From Armatimonadota bacterium (GTDB lineage: Bacteria > Armatimonadota > Armatimonadia > Armatimonadales > Armatimonadaceae), in assembly GCA_014379275.1 (NCBI GenBank), contig JACMMA010000125.1, positions 1 to 8,278 of the forward strand: a stretch of 8,278 nucleotides of DNA, read 5' to 3'. Position numbers and translations under genes: made by a program. The notes under the pieces are model-generated. The model was not told the origin of the DNA. It searched no databases and was given only the letters and a program-made list of their open reading frames with translations. Below, piece after piece: positions 1 to 5,548 of this stretch; position 1 is the stretch's first letter, and each line of letters begins with the position of its first letter.

Positions 1-710
1 CCTTTGAGATCGGCGAGCGAAATCCCTTCGTCCACACAGAAACCGTCCACCTGGTGGAACGTGTGGGAGTGGGTTTCATCAATGTCGTCGCGCCGGAAGC
101 AGCGCCCCATCATCGCGTACCGGAACGGTGGCGTCGGGCTTTGCTCGAAGATGCGTCCTTGCAAGGAACCGGTGGTATGTGTCCGGAGAAGACGCGCACC
201 GGGGACGCCGACCGGGGTCCCATCGATATAAAATGTGTCCTGCTCGTCCATCGCGGGGTGATCCGGCGGGTAATTCAGCCAGTCGAAATTATACAGGTAG
301 TCTTCGACATCGGGGGCATCCACGAACTGGAAACCCAGACCGATCATGACACGCTTGATGTCTGCCATCGTGGAGGAAAGCGGGTGCATCCGCCCCTGGG
401 GGCGGGCACGACCGGGCAAGGTAACATCGATAGCTTCGGCACGCTCGCGGATAGCGCGTTCCTGCGTCTTGAGTTCATCGCGCTTCGTGGAAAGCACGGA
501 AACAACGCGCTCTTTCGCCTCGTTTAACGCCTGACCGAACAACGGCTTCTGATCGTTCGGAAGTGCGCCGAGGCCCCGAAGCAACCCAGTCAGCTTCCCC
601 GCCTTGCGTCCGAGATACTCGTTGTCCAGTTCATCGAGGGATTTCGTGGCGGTCGCCGACGCGATGGCGGCGACCGCTTCGGCTTCGATACGTTGTAGTT
701 CTTCGGTCAT
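1..710 (-). CDS. pheS: Phenylalanine-tRNA ligase alpha subunit (PheS), 3'-truncated by window edge
   Basis: Alpha subunit of the cytoplasmic heterotetrameric (alpha-beta)2 class II synthetase that charges tRNA-Phe with phenylalanine using ATP. The window shows residues 1-236 of a protein usually about 330-350 long. Residues 1-90 form the N-terminal helical tRNA-binding arm. The catalytic domain begins at LPGR (98-101), with the GRMHP segment ending at residue 110. Motif 2 is visible as GRCFRRDD (202-209) followed by THSHTFHQVDG (213-223), close to the E. coli pattern. Motif 3 and the C-terminus lie beyond the left edge. The ATG at 710 fits the normal PheS N-terminus (MTEELQRIEAEA). It has no purine-rich Shine-Dalgarno; the mRNA instead carries CCTCCTT just upstream. 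The gene lies 90 nt after rplT on the same strand, the usual order, and pheT is expected next, outside the window. Confidence 0.96.
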   Translation of the reverse strand, partial: MTEELQRIEAEAVAAIASATATKSLDELDNEYLGRKAGKLTGLLRGLGALPNDQKPLFGQALNEAKERVVSVLSTKRDELKTQERAIRERAEAIDVTLPGRARPQGRMHPLSSTMADIKRVMIGLGFQFVDAPDVEDYLYNFDWLNYPPDHPAMDEQDTFYIDGTPVGVPGARLLRTHTTGSLQGRIFEQSPTPPFRYAMMGRCFRRDDIDETHSHTFHQVDGFCVDEGISLADLK

Positions 711-800
711 GGAGTAAGGAGGTTCGGTTCTCCGATGATCAGGTGCAGGGCAGACACTTTCGGTCTTAATTCCCGACACCCGATCACCAAACAACCTGAC

Positions 801-1187
801 TTAAGCGAGCATTTCGACGACGGGTGCGTTCATGTCCGGCGTGATACCGACGGTGATCAGCACCTGATTGAAACCTTGCGGGTCGCGGATAGCGAGGTCG
901 GACAGGACTTTGCGGTCCAGTTCTGTGCTGGACCGGGTGAGAGCGGCAATGAATACCGAGTAGGTGGTCCCCACCGAGCGGCACGCCGCACTGATACGAG
1001 TGATCCACAGTTTGCGGAACTCCCGCTTTTTGTTGCGTCGGTCACGGTAAGCGAAGTTACCGGAGCGTTGTACCGCTTCGTTCGCTGTCTTGAACAGATT
1101 CTTTTTACCGCCGAAGTAGCCCTTGGCGGCTTTGATAATCTTCTTATGGCGTTTGTGGGACATTATCCCACGTTTGACGCGTGGCAT
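801..1187 (-). CDS. rplT: 50S ribosomal protein L20
   Basis: Primary 23S rRNA-binding protein needed early in large-subunit assembly. In several bacteria it also represses its own operon at the mRNA level. The product is 128 residues and opens with MPRVKRG, the standard L20 N-terminus, then the very basic segment HKRHKKIIKAAKGYFGGKKNLFKTANEAV and RDRRNKKREFRKLWITRI, all typical of the family. The frame stays open to a GTG at 1259, but the ATG at 1187 is chosen because it gives the family N-terminus and has GAAGGAGAA about 11 nt upstream. At 128 residues it is somewhat longer than the usual 115-120, with a short non-basic tail ending VVEMLA. It is separated from rpmI by 170 nt and followed by pheS. 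Confidence 0.97.
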   Translation of the reverse strand: MPRVKRGIMSHKRHKKIIKAAKGYFGGKKNLFKTANEAVQRSGNFAYRDRRNKKREFRKLWITRISAACRSVGTTYSVFIAALTRSSTELDRKVLSDLAIRDPQGFNQVLITVGITPDMNAPVVEMLA

Positions 1188-1357
1188 TGTAGCTAATTCT
1201 CCTTCGGGCGCGACGCTCGGAACTCCCGTCCCCGGTCGCAGTTTCATCCCGACGGTCAACCCGCATGTGTTGAATTTTGGTTTGCGCGGGCAACCGATGT
1301 CCTAGGGAACCGATGAAAGGGAGTGGAGAACGGTGCTCTGTTCCCTGTCACCTGTTC
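1188..1357 (-). promoter_or_regulatory. rpmI-rplT intergenic leader with a possible long-range stem
   Basis: This 170-nt gap is long for two ribosomal protein genes that are usually nearly adjacent. It holds a perfect 7-bp inverted repeat, AGGGAAC at 1304-1310 and GTTCCCT at 1340-1346, with a 29-nt loop. The first arm could alternatively pair, with one mismatch or bulge, with GTTCCTA at 1354-1360 beside the rpmI stop. The 8-mer AACCGATG is directly repeated at 1292-1299 and 1308-1315. In E. coli and Bacillus, L20 binds a structured mRNA site in this operon, so an L20 operator is possible. I cannot show that these arms match a known L20 site. No clear terminator or strong promoter is seen. Confidence 0.3.
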
Positions 1358-1567
1358 CTAGTAGTTTGAGCCGTAAGGCAGTTGCTGGGCGACGGCTTTT
1401 TCCTTGCCTTTGTACAGCGCGGATTCGGCGTACAGACGGCGGGATTGCCCACCGCTTTTGCTGATCATCGAGTGGGCACGACGCGTATGTCGATGCATCA
1501 ATTTACCGGTCGCCGTTTCATGGAACCGTTTTACCGCGGACTTGCGCGTTTTCATTTTCACTTTCAT
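1358..1567 (-). CDS. rpmI: 50S ribosomal protein L35
   Basis: Small basic protein of the large ribosomal subunit. At 69 residues it matches the family length (about 64-66) apart from a slightly longer N-terminus. The core is recognisable: MKTRKSAVKRFHETATGKLMHRHTRRAH, corresponding to the family pattern KMKTxKxxxKRFxxTxxGKxxRxxxxxxH. The ATG at 1567 is chosen because AAAGGAG lies 9 nt upstream of it. An internal ATG at 1555 would remove only four residues (MKVK). It lies 74 nt downstream of the secreted LolA-like gene and upstream of rplT, the conserved rpmI-rplT order. Many codons are Lys, Arg or His, as expected for an rRNA-binding protein. Confidence 0.96.
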   Translation of the reverse strand: MKVKMKTRKSAVKRFHETATGKLMHRHTRRAHSMISKSGGQSRRLYAESALYKGKEKAVAQQLPYGSNY

Positions 1568-1641
1568 ATCCTTTTGCTCCTTTCGTTCAGTTTGTTATAT
1601 GCCCCGGCTGGCTGGTTCTGCCAGGACGAAGGACTAAATTC

Positions 1642-2463
1642 TTAAAATGGCCACACCGAAAGCTTCGCGACTTTTTCGGCGTCTGCGGGCGGCGTGAAAC
1701 CGGCGCTCTCGAAACTCGGCAATTTCGCCATGGAGCGGACCGTTTCCGTAATCGCGAACTTCCATTCGCCCTGTTTGCCGCTCATCTCCATCGCGATGAA
1801 ATTGCCGGTTTGCGCATCCGCAGTCGCCTGTACCCGGAAACCGTTGCCGTCGTTGTTCACCGGACGTATGGTGAAAACACGCCGCCCGTTCTCGCCCGTA
1901 CCCGATTCTAGAATCATCCCCGCCGTTTTTAGTGCATCCAGGAGTACCTGCACCCCTTTCGCGTCCACCGGCGCGTCGTCGCCTCCCCAGGGGTCCGCGG
2001 ACGCGATCAAACCACACACGACACCGATGACGGGCATCGCAAAATCTTTATGAAACGCCGCGGCGGTTTGCACCGCGTACTTTTTCGTGTCCGGACGGTA
2101 CGTATAGACATCCTTCCCATCGCCGACTACCTCGAACTTCGCCGCCGGAGCCTTGCCGTCTTCCTCTAATAGCGTTACATCCGACCGGAACCTGCCCGGA
2201 AACTGACCGTTTACTTTGATCGTCTCGTTCAGCAATACTACCACCCCACCCCCACTCGCTTTGACCCGGAGGTCCGACGTGAGCATCACGGGACCCTTTT
2301 GCACCGCATCCACGGCTCTTTTCAGCAGCGCGACATCCTCCACGGTCGGCACAGACGGTGCGGTCATGGCGGACGCATTTTGCGCTTGCGCGTAGACCAT
2401 CGTCGCCGGAGCAATCGTAGCCGTTACAAAAGTTACCGCCAGTATTTGCCAGAATCGCCTCAT
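1642..2463 (-). CDS. Secreted LolA/DUF2092-like protein of unknown role
   Basis: Predicted exported protein of 273 residues. The N-terminus has a signal peptide: MRR, a hydrophobic core at about residues 4-22, and possible cleavage after VYAQA (25-27). The mature part opens with a short helix (EDVALLKRAVDAVQ) and then alternating beta-like segments. These include VMLTSDLRVKA, the sentence-like pattern NGQFPGRFRSDV, and FEVVGDGKDVYTYRPDTKKYAVQ, which resemble the LolA-like/DUF2092 lipoprotein-carrier fold. No lipobox cysteine is seen, so it is probably soluble in the periplasm or exported. The only Cys is at the GVVCGL segment. The ATG at 2463 has AAAGGAA 7 nt upstream. It sits between infC and rpmI, where no such gene normally occurs, and probably shares a transcript with rpmI-rplT-pheS from the promoter at 2521-2548. 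Fold assignment is by pattern recall; the molecular role is unknown. Confidence 0.72.
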   Translation of the reverse strand: MRRFWQILAVTFVTATIAPATMVYAQAQNASAMTAPSVPTVEDVALLKRAVDAVQKGPVMLTSDLRVKASGGGVVVLLNETIKVNGQFPGRFRSDVTLLEEDGKAPAAKFEVVGDGKDVYTYRPDTKKYAVQTAAAFHKDFAMPVIGVVCGLIASADPWGGDDAPVDAKGVQVLLDALKTAGMILESGTGENGRRVFTIRPVNNDGNGFRVQATADAQTGNFIAMEMSGKQGEWKFAITETVRSMAKLPSFESAGFTPPADAEKVAKLSVWPF

Positions 2464-2485
2464 CGCCTTGTTCCTTTGCTACGCT

Positions 2486-2520
2486 AAAACGCCCGGCGCA
2501 AGAAAAAACTGCGCCGGGCG
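2486..2520 (-). terminator. Intrinsic terminator after infC
   Basis: A perfect 11-bp GC-rich stem (arms 2510-2520 and 2490-2500) encloses a 9-nt loop. On the minus strand it is followed by TTTT at 2489-2486. It lies 36 nt beyond the infC stop and ends 8 nt before the ribosome-binding site of the next gene, so it reads as an infC terminator or attenuator. On the plus strand the nearest T run (2531-2536) is ten bases from the stem, and no plus-strand gene ends here. Confidence 0.75.
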
Positions 2521-2548
2521 ATTATATCGGTTTTTTCCGACGTTGCAA
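2521..2548 (-). promoter_or_regulatory. Sigma-70-type promoter for lolA-like-rpmI-rplT-pheS
   Basis: On the minus strand a perfect TATAAT (2526-2521) follows TTGCAA (2548-2543) by 16 nt, or TTTGCA by 17 nt. It lies between the infC stop and the terminator hairpin. Initiation about 7 nt after the -10 falls near 2514, inside the first arm of the hairpin. Transcripts from here could therefore form only about the innermost five pairs and should read through. The -35 match is only 4 of 6, so the call is moderate. Confidence 0.55.
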
Positions 2549-2556
2549 ACAACGCC

Positions 2557-3309
2557 CTATTCGGTGGGCACATCGGTTTGCGGCGCAACAGGTGCCTCGA
2601 CAACCGATTCGGCTGGTTCGGGGGTCGGGACGGCTTCTACTGCTTCCGCGCCTTCGTCTCCCTCCGGCTTCGATTCGTCTGCTTGCGCGTCGCCTGTTAC
2701 TGCCTTCGGAGCCGGTTTCGCCTTCGGTACGCCGGGACCCGCAGGCTTTTTCGTTACCTCTTTGCTCGGCGAAAGGACCATGATCATCTGCTTGCCTTCC
2801 ATGGTCGCCGGTCGCTCCACGATCCCCACAGCGGACTCGGTAACAGAGTCCACGATCTTTTGCAGCGAAGCTTGGGCGAACTCCGGGTGCGTCATTTCAC
2901 GGGATCGGAACCGCACTGTCACCTTCACCTTATCGCCATCCCCTAAAAACTTCAGAATATTTTTGATCTTGAAGTCCAGGTCATGGTCGTCCGTCCCGGG
3001 ACGCAAGGTCATACCCTTGATCTCAGCGGCTTGGCGCTGCTTCTTCGCCGCATCACGGTCTTTTTTGCCTTGCTCGTACTTGTACTTCCCGTAGTCTACG
3101 ATGCGGCAGACAGGCGGCTGTGCGGTCGGTGCTACTTCGACAAGGTCGAGTCCACGGCTGCGAGCGATCTCCAGGGCTTCACGCGGCGTCATGGGTCCGA
3201 GTTTGTTGCCCAAGTCATCAATGACTAGAATCTCGCGCACACGGATGCGCTCATTGACACGCGGTCCTAAATCTCTTCCGCGGTCAAAACGCGGGTCACG
3301 GTTGTTTAT
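2557..3309 (-). CDS. infC: Translation initiation factor IF-3, probable ATA start
   Basis: IF-3 binds the 30S subunit, keeps it from joining 50S prematurely, and checks start-codon and initiator-tRNA fidelity. Counting from the ATA at 3309, the protein has 250 residues. The N-domain runs from about residue 17 (RVNERIRVREILVIDD) through the family signature APTAQPPVCRIVDYGKYKYEQ (60-80). A Lys-rich linker helix follows. The C-domain covers about 93-184, including KGMTLRPGTDDHDLDFKIKNILKFL and VTVRFRSREMTHPE. Residues 186-250 are an extra Ala/Pro/Glu-rich acidic tail not present in the 180-residue E. coli protein. ATA is chosen because GGAGG lies exactly 7 nt upstream and no ATG, GTG or TTG gives a complete N-domain. 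The only upstream conventional start, TTG at 3423, lies inside the promoter. A rare start codon fits known IF-3 autoregulation, as with AUU in E. coli. Confidence 0.94.
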   Translation of the reverse strand: MNNRDPRFDRGRDLGPRVNERIRVREILVIDDLGNKLGPMTPREALEIARSRGLDLVEVAPTAQPPVCRIVDYGKYKYEQGKKDRDAAKKQRQAAEIKGMTLRPGTDDHDLDFKIKNILKFLGDGDKVKVTVRFRSREMTHPEFAQASLQKIVDSVTESAVGIVERPATMEGKQMIMVLSPSKEVTKKPAGPGVPKAKPAPKAVTGDAQADESKPEGDEGAEAVEAVPTPEPAESVVEAPVAPQTDVPTE

Positions 3310-3316
3310 GTTACTG

Positions 3317-3321
3317 CCTCC
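3317..3321 (-). promoter_or_regulatory. Ribosome-binding site that fixes the infC start
   Basis: GGAGG on the minus strand (3321-3317) is followed by seven bases and then ATA (3309-3307). The strong site at ideal spacing is the main evidence for initiation at this non-standard codon. Confidence 0.75.
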
Positions 3322-3336
3322 AGGGTCTTTCTCAAA

Positions 3337-3356
3337 CCGGCACGCGATTGTGCCGG
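3337..3356 (-). promoter_or_regulatory. Hairpin in the infC 5' leader
   Basis: Within the predicted leader of about 97 nt, CCGGCAC (3356-3350) and GTGCCGG (3343-3337) form a perfect 7-bp stem with a 6-nt loop. It ends 15 nt before GGAGG. It is followed by TTTGAG, not a long T tract, so a terminator is unlikely. It could influence translation or mRNA stability. I do not recognise a named leader element. Confidence 0.35.
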
Positions 3357-3413
3357 GAACATTTGTTGCTTGAAACGAACGTCCGGACAAGCCGGGTACA
3401 TTTCGGGCAAACC

Positions 3414-3442
3414 ATTTTACCAACGGGGCAGTTGCCTGTCAA
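3414..3442 (-). promoter_or_regulatory. Strong sigma-70-type promoter of infC
   Basis: On the minus strand, consensus TTGACA (3442-3437) and TAAAAT (3419-3414) are separated by exactly 17 nt. The predicted start of transcription is near 3407, about 97 nt upstream of the ATA start. It faces away from the plus-strand promoter at 3476-3504. Confidence 0.75.
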
Positions 3443-3475
3443 GTTCCATTCACTACCGAAACCCGAATATCGGAC

Positions 3476-3504
3476 TTGACTGAAACGACGCGCCGGTCTA
3501 TGAT
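3476..3504 (+). promoter_or_regulatory. Sigma-70-type promoter of the 653-residue membrane protein gene
   Basis: TTGACT (3476-3481) and TATGAT (3499-3504) are separated by exactly 17 nt. Transcription should start near 3511, leaving a 5' leader of about 33 nt before the ATG at 3544. Confidence 0.7.
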
Positions 3505-3543
3505 GAACGAAATTAGTTTCGCAGATCGTTTATTCCTCTTTTT

Positions 3544-5505
3544 ATGTCAAAGCCGACACATCACCCCTATATTCGATGGCATTACCCGGTCGCCGTCGGT
3601 CTACCGCTTATCGTTTTAAACGCCGGTTGGATCGCGCACTCCGAAATGAAAACCGGGGTTACCGAGGTCACCATCACGACGCTGTTCATGGGCGTCGCAT
3701 TCATACTATTTCTGGTGACGCTGTTCAACCTTCTCGTGCGGCGTATTTTTGGCAGCGGTGCGGCGATGAATCAGCCCGAATTGATGACCTTGTATGCGAT
3801 GCTGACGATGTCGAGTTCGGTCGCTGGCATCGGGAACTTCGGATTTTTCGCCCCGTTTATTGCGAATCCGTTCTACTACGCGAACGAATCGAACCGGTGG
3901 GCGCAGTGGTTCCCCGCGTTGCCATCGTGGATCGGGCCGCGCGACAAGACAATACTCAAAGGGTTCTACGAGGGCAACGCGACCTTCTTTCAAGCGGAGG
4001 TGATCCGGGCGTGGCTGTTTCCGCTGGCGGCGTGGGCCGTCTTCTTTTTAATCTTGCTCTGGACACTGCTCTGCCTTTCCGCGATTCTGCGACGCCGCTG
4101 GATGGACGAAGAGTACTTGACCTTCCCGGTGGTCGCACTGCCGTTAGAAATGACTCGCGACGATGCCCCCCTGTATCGCAACCGCCTGACGTGGCTCGGA
4201 TTCGCCATTCCGCTCGTTCTCCATTCTCTCAACTCGCTGGCGTCCCTCTACCCGACGTTGCCCTCGTTCCCGATCAATACGGCGAAACAGTTTCTTGACG
4301 GGAAAACGTTTCCGCTTACCGGCTTGGGCTCGGTCATGCTAATGGTTCATCCTGGTGCCGTCGGCTTCGGCTACCTGGTGAATACCGATGTTTTGTTTTC
4401 GCTCTGGTTCTTCTACGCCGTCAAGAAGTTACTCAATCTGGTCGGCACCCTGTTCAACTGGCGCGATCCGGGTCCGAACGAATACGGCGACGGTGCGGCT
4501 GAGTTTCCGTTCACCGGGTATCAATCCTGGGGCGCGTGGCTGACCGTCGGTATCGCGGTAATCTGTACCGGGGCTCCTTATTTCAAAGCGTATATAGACC
4601 GCGCTTTCGCGGGTGATCCGCACGGCATGGACCGGGGCGAGGCGATGACGGCGCGACAAGCGTTGTTCGGTTTCGTTTCTGGGTTCGTCGCTCTGTGCGC
4701 GATTGTTGTGCTGATGGGTGCGCCACTCTGGCTTCCGGTCGTGTTTTTAGGTATCTACATACTGATCATGCTGGCACTGAGCCGCATGGAAGCGGAAACG
4801 GCAGTATTGTCCCCGCTCCTGGCGTGGGTTTCGCCGCAGGCCATGCTCACCAGCATCGTGGGAACGGCGAACCTTTCGAACACGGAGCTAACCCAGATGG
4901 CGACGCTCTCGTGGTTCAACCTCGATTACCGGGCTGCGGCGATGCCGCAACAGTTGCAAGCCTTCGTCGGGCTTCGGCGGGCGGGAATCCAACGTCTATC
5001 CCCGCTCGTTGGCGTCCTGATGCTGTCCAGCGCGGTCGGCATCGTCTCCTGCATCGTCTGGGATATGCAGCTGTATTATGTCAACGGCGCGGCGACAGGC
5101 AACATCAACAGCTACCGCGTCAACATGGGCAACGTCCCGTGGTATTCGTTGCAGGGTTGGCTCGCGCAATCCAAGCCGCCTGACTTTGTGGCGGTCGTCG
5201 GCATGGCAATCGGTTCCGCAGTAACGCTCCTGTTGACCTTCCTCCGGGCGCGGATCGTCGGTTTTCCGCTCTCGCCCGCCGCCTATGTACTGAGTACCAC
5301 CTTCGCGAACGAACTATTCTGGTTCGACCTGTTTCTGGCGTGGATGTTCAAATCCGCGTTCCTGCGTTACGGCGGCATGAAGTTCTACCGCGCGACGCTC
5401 CCCTTCTTCCTCGGGTTAATACTCGGCGACTTCGTCACCGGTGCCGCCTGGAGCCTGTTCGGCGCGTTGTCGGGGCTTACTTTGTTCCGCACGTTCCCGA
5501 ACTGA
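3544..5505 (+). CDS. Large polytopic membrane protein, DUF6785/DUF6784-like
   Basis: A 653-residue inner-membrane protein with roughly 12-14 hydrophobic segments. Clear ones lie near residues 14-31, 44-65, 155-182, 215-232, 331-346, 374-412 (two spans), 486-506, 548-567 and 617-645. No signal peptide, ATP-binding motif or obvious catalytic motif is seen. The pattern agrees with my recollection of the DUF6785 (N-terminal) plus DUF6784 (C-terminal) pair found in Armatimonadota and Planctomycetota. The C-terminal segment RYGGMKFYRATLPFFLGLILGDF (608-630) and the cytoplasmic-looking RRRWMDEEYLTFPVVALPLEM (183-203) are typical of it. The latter also recalls OPT-family transporters, so a transport role is possible but unproven. 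The ATG at 3544 lacks a Shine-Dalgarno; the bases just before it are pyrimidine-rich. It has its own promoter and appears monocistronic, ending at a hairpin shared with the convergent gene. Confidence 0.75.
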   Translation: MSKPTHHPYIRWHYPVAVGLPLIVLNAGWIAHSEMKTGVTEVTITTLFMGVAFILFLVTLFNLLVRRIFGSGAAMNQPELMTLYAMLTMSSSVAGIGNFGFFAPFIANPFYYANESNRWAQWFPALPSWIGPRDKTILKGFYEGNATFFQAEVIRAWLFPLAAWAVFFLILLWTLLCLSAILRRRWMDEEYLTFPVVALPLEMTRDDAPLYRNRLTWLGFAIPLVLHSLNSLASLYPTLPSFPINTAKQFLDGKTFPLTGLGSVMLMVHPGAVGFGYLVNTDVLFSLWFFYAVKKLLNLVGTLFNWRDPGPNEYGDGAAEFPFTGYQSWGAWLTVGIAVICTGAPYFKAYIDRAFAGDPHGMDRGEAMTARQALFGFVSGFVALCAIVVLMGAPLWLPVVFLGIYILIMLALSRMEAETAVLSPLLAWVSPQAMLTSIVGTANLSNTELTQMATLSWFNLDYRAAAMPQQLQAFVGLRRAGIQRLSPLVGVLMLSSAVGIVSCIVWDMQLYYVNGAATGNINSYRVNMGNVPWYSLQGWLAQSKPPDFVAVVGMAIGSAVTLLLTFLRARIVGFPLSPAAYVLSTTFANELFWFDLFLAWMFKSAFLRYGGMKFYRATLPFFLGLILGDFVTGAAWSLFGALSGLTLFRTFPN

Positions 5506-5541
5506 CGCCGGGGCAGACTCTCGATGCCTCTGCCTCCGGCG
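5506..5541. terminator. Hairpin shared by the convergent membrane-protein and MBL genes
   Basis: Arms 5506-5517 and 5529-5541 pair over 12 bp with a single bulged base and an 11-nt loop. The stem begins immediately after the TGA of the plus-strand gene and ends 7 nt before the stop codon of the minus-strand gene. No T tract follows on either strand, so it may protect 3' ends or act as a weak bidirectional terminator. Confidence 0.5.
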
Positions 5542-5548
5542 CGGTGAA

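Noticed and set aside
735..1196. 153-residue plus-strand open frame
   Set aside because: Antisense across rplT; no recognisable domain, and rplT is certain.
1188..1259. 24-residue extension of L20 from a GTG at 1259
   Set aside because: L20 proteins begin MPRVKRG, which matches the ATG at 1187 with its own Shine-Dalgarno; the extension is simply open reading frame.
2531..2536. Plus-strand T6 after the 2490-2520 hairpin as a plus-strand terminator
   Set aside because: The T run is ten bases from the stem and no plus-strand gene lies upstream; the minus-strand reading explains the hairpin better.
2468..3094. 208-residue plus-strand open frame
   Set aside because: Antisense to infC, rich in Ser/Thr/Gly/Phe as the complement of the Ala/Glu/Lys-rich IF-3 tail; no family likeness or ribosome-binding site.
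3310..3423. 38-residue N-terminal extension of IF-3 from a TTG at 3423
   Set aside because: The TTG lies between the -35 and -10 of the infC promoter, so it is upstream of the expected transcript start. It has no ribosome-binding site and the extra residues match no IF-3 N-terminus.
4695..5183. 162-residue plus-strand open frame inside the membrane protein gene
   Set aside because: Overlaps a confident 653-residue gene in another frame; Arg/Gly/His-rich shadow composition.
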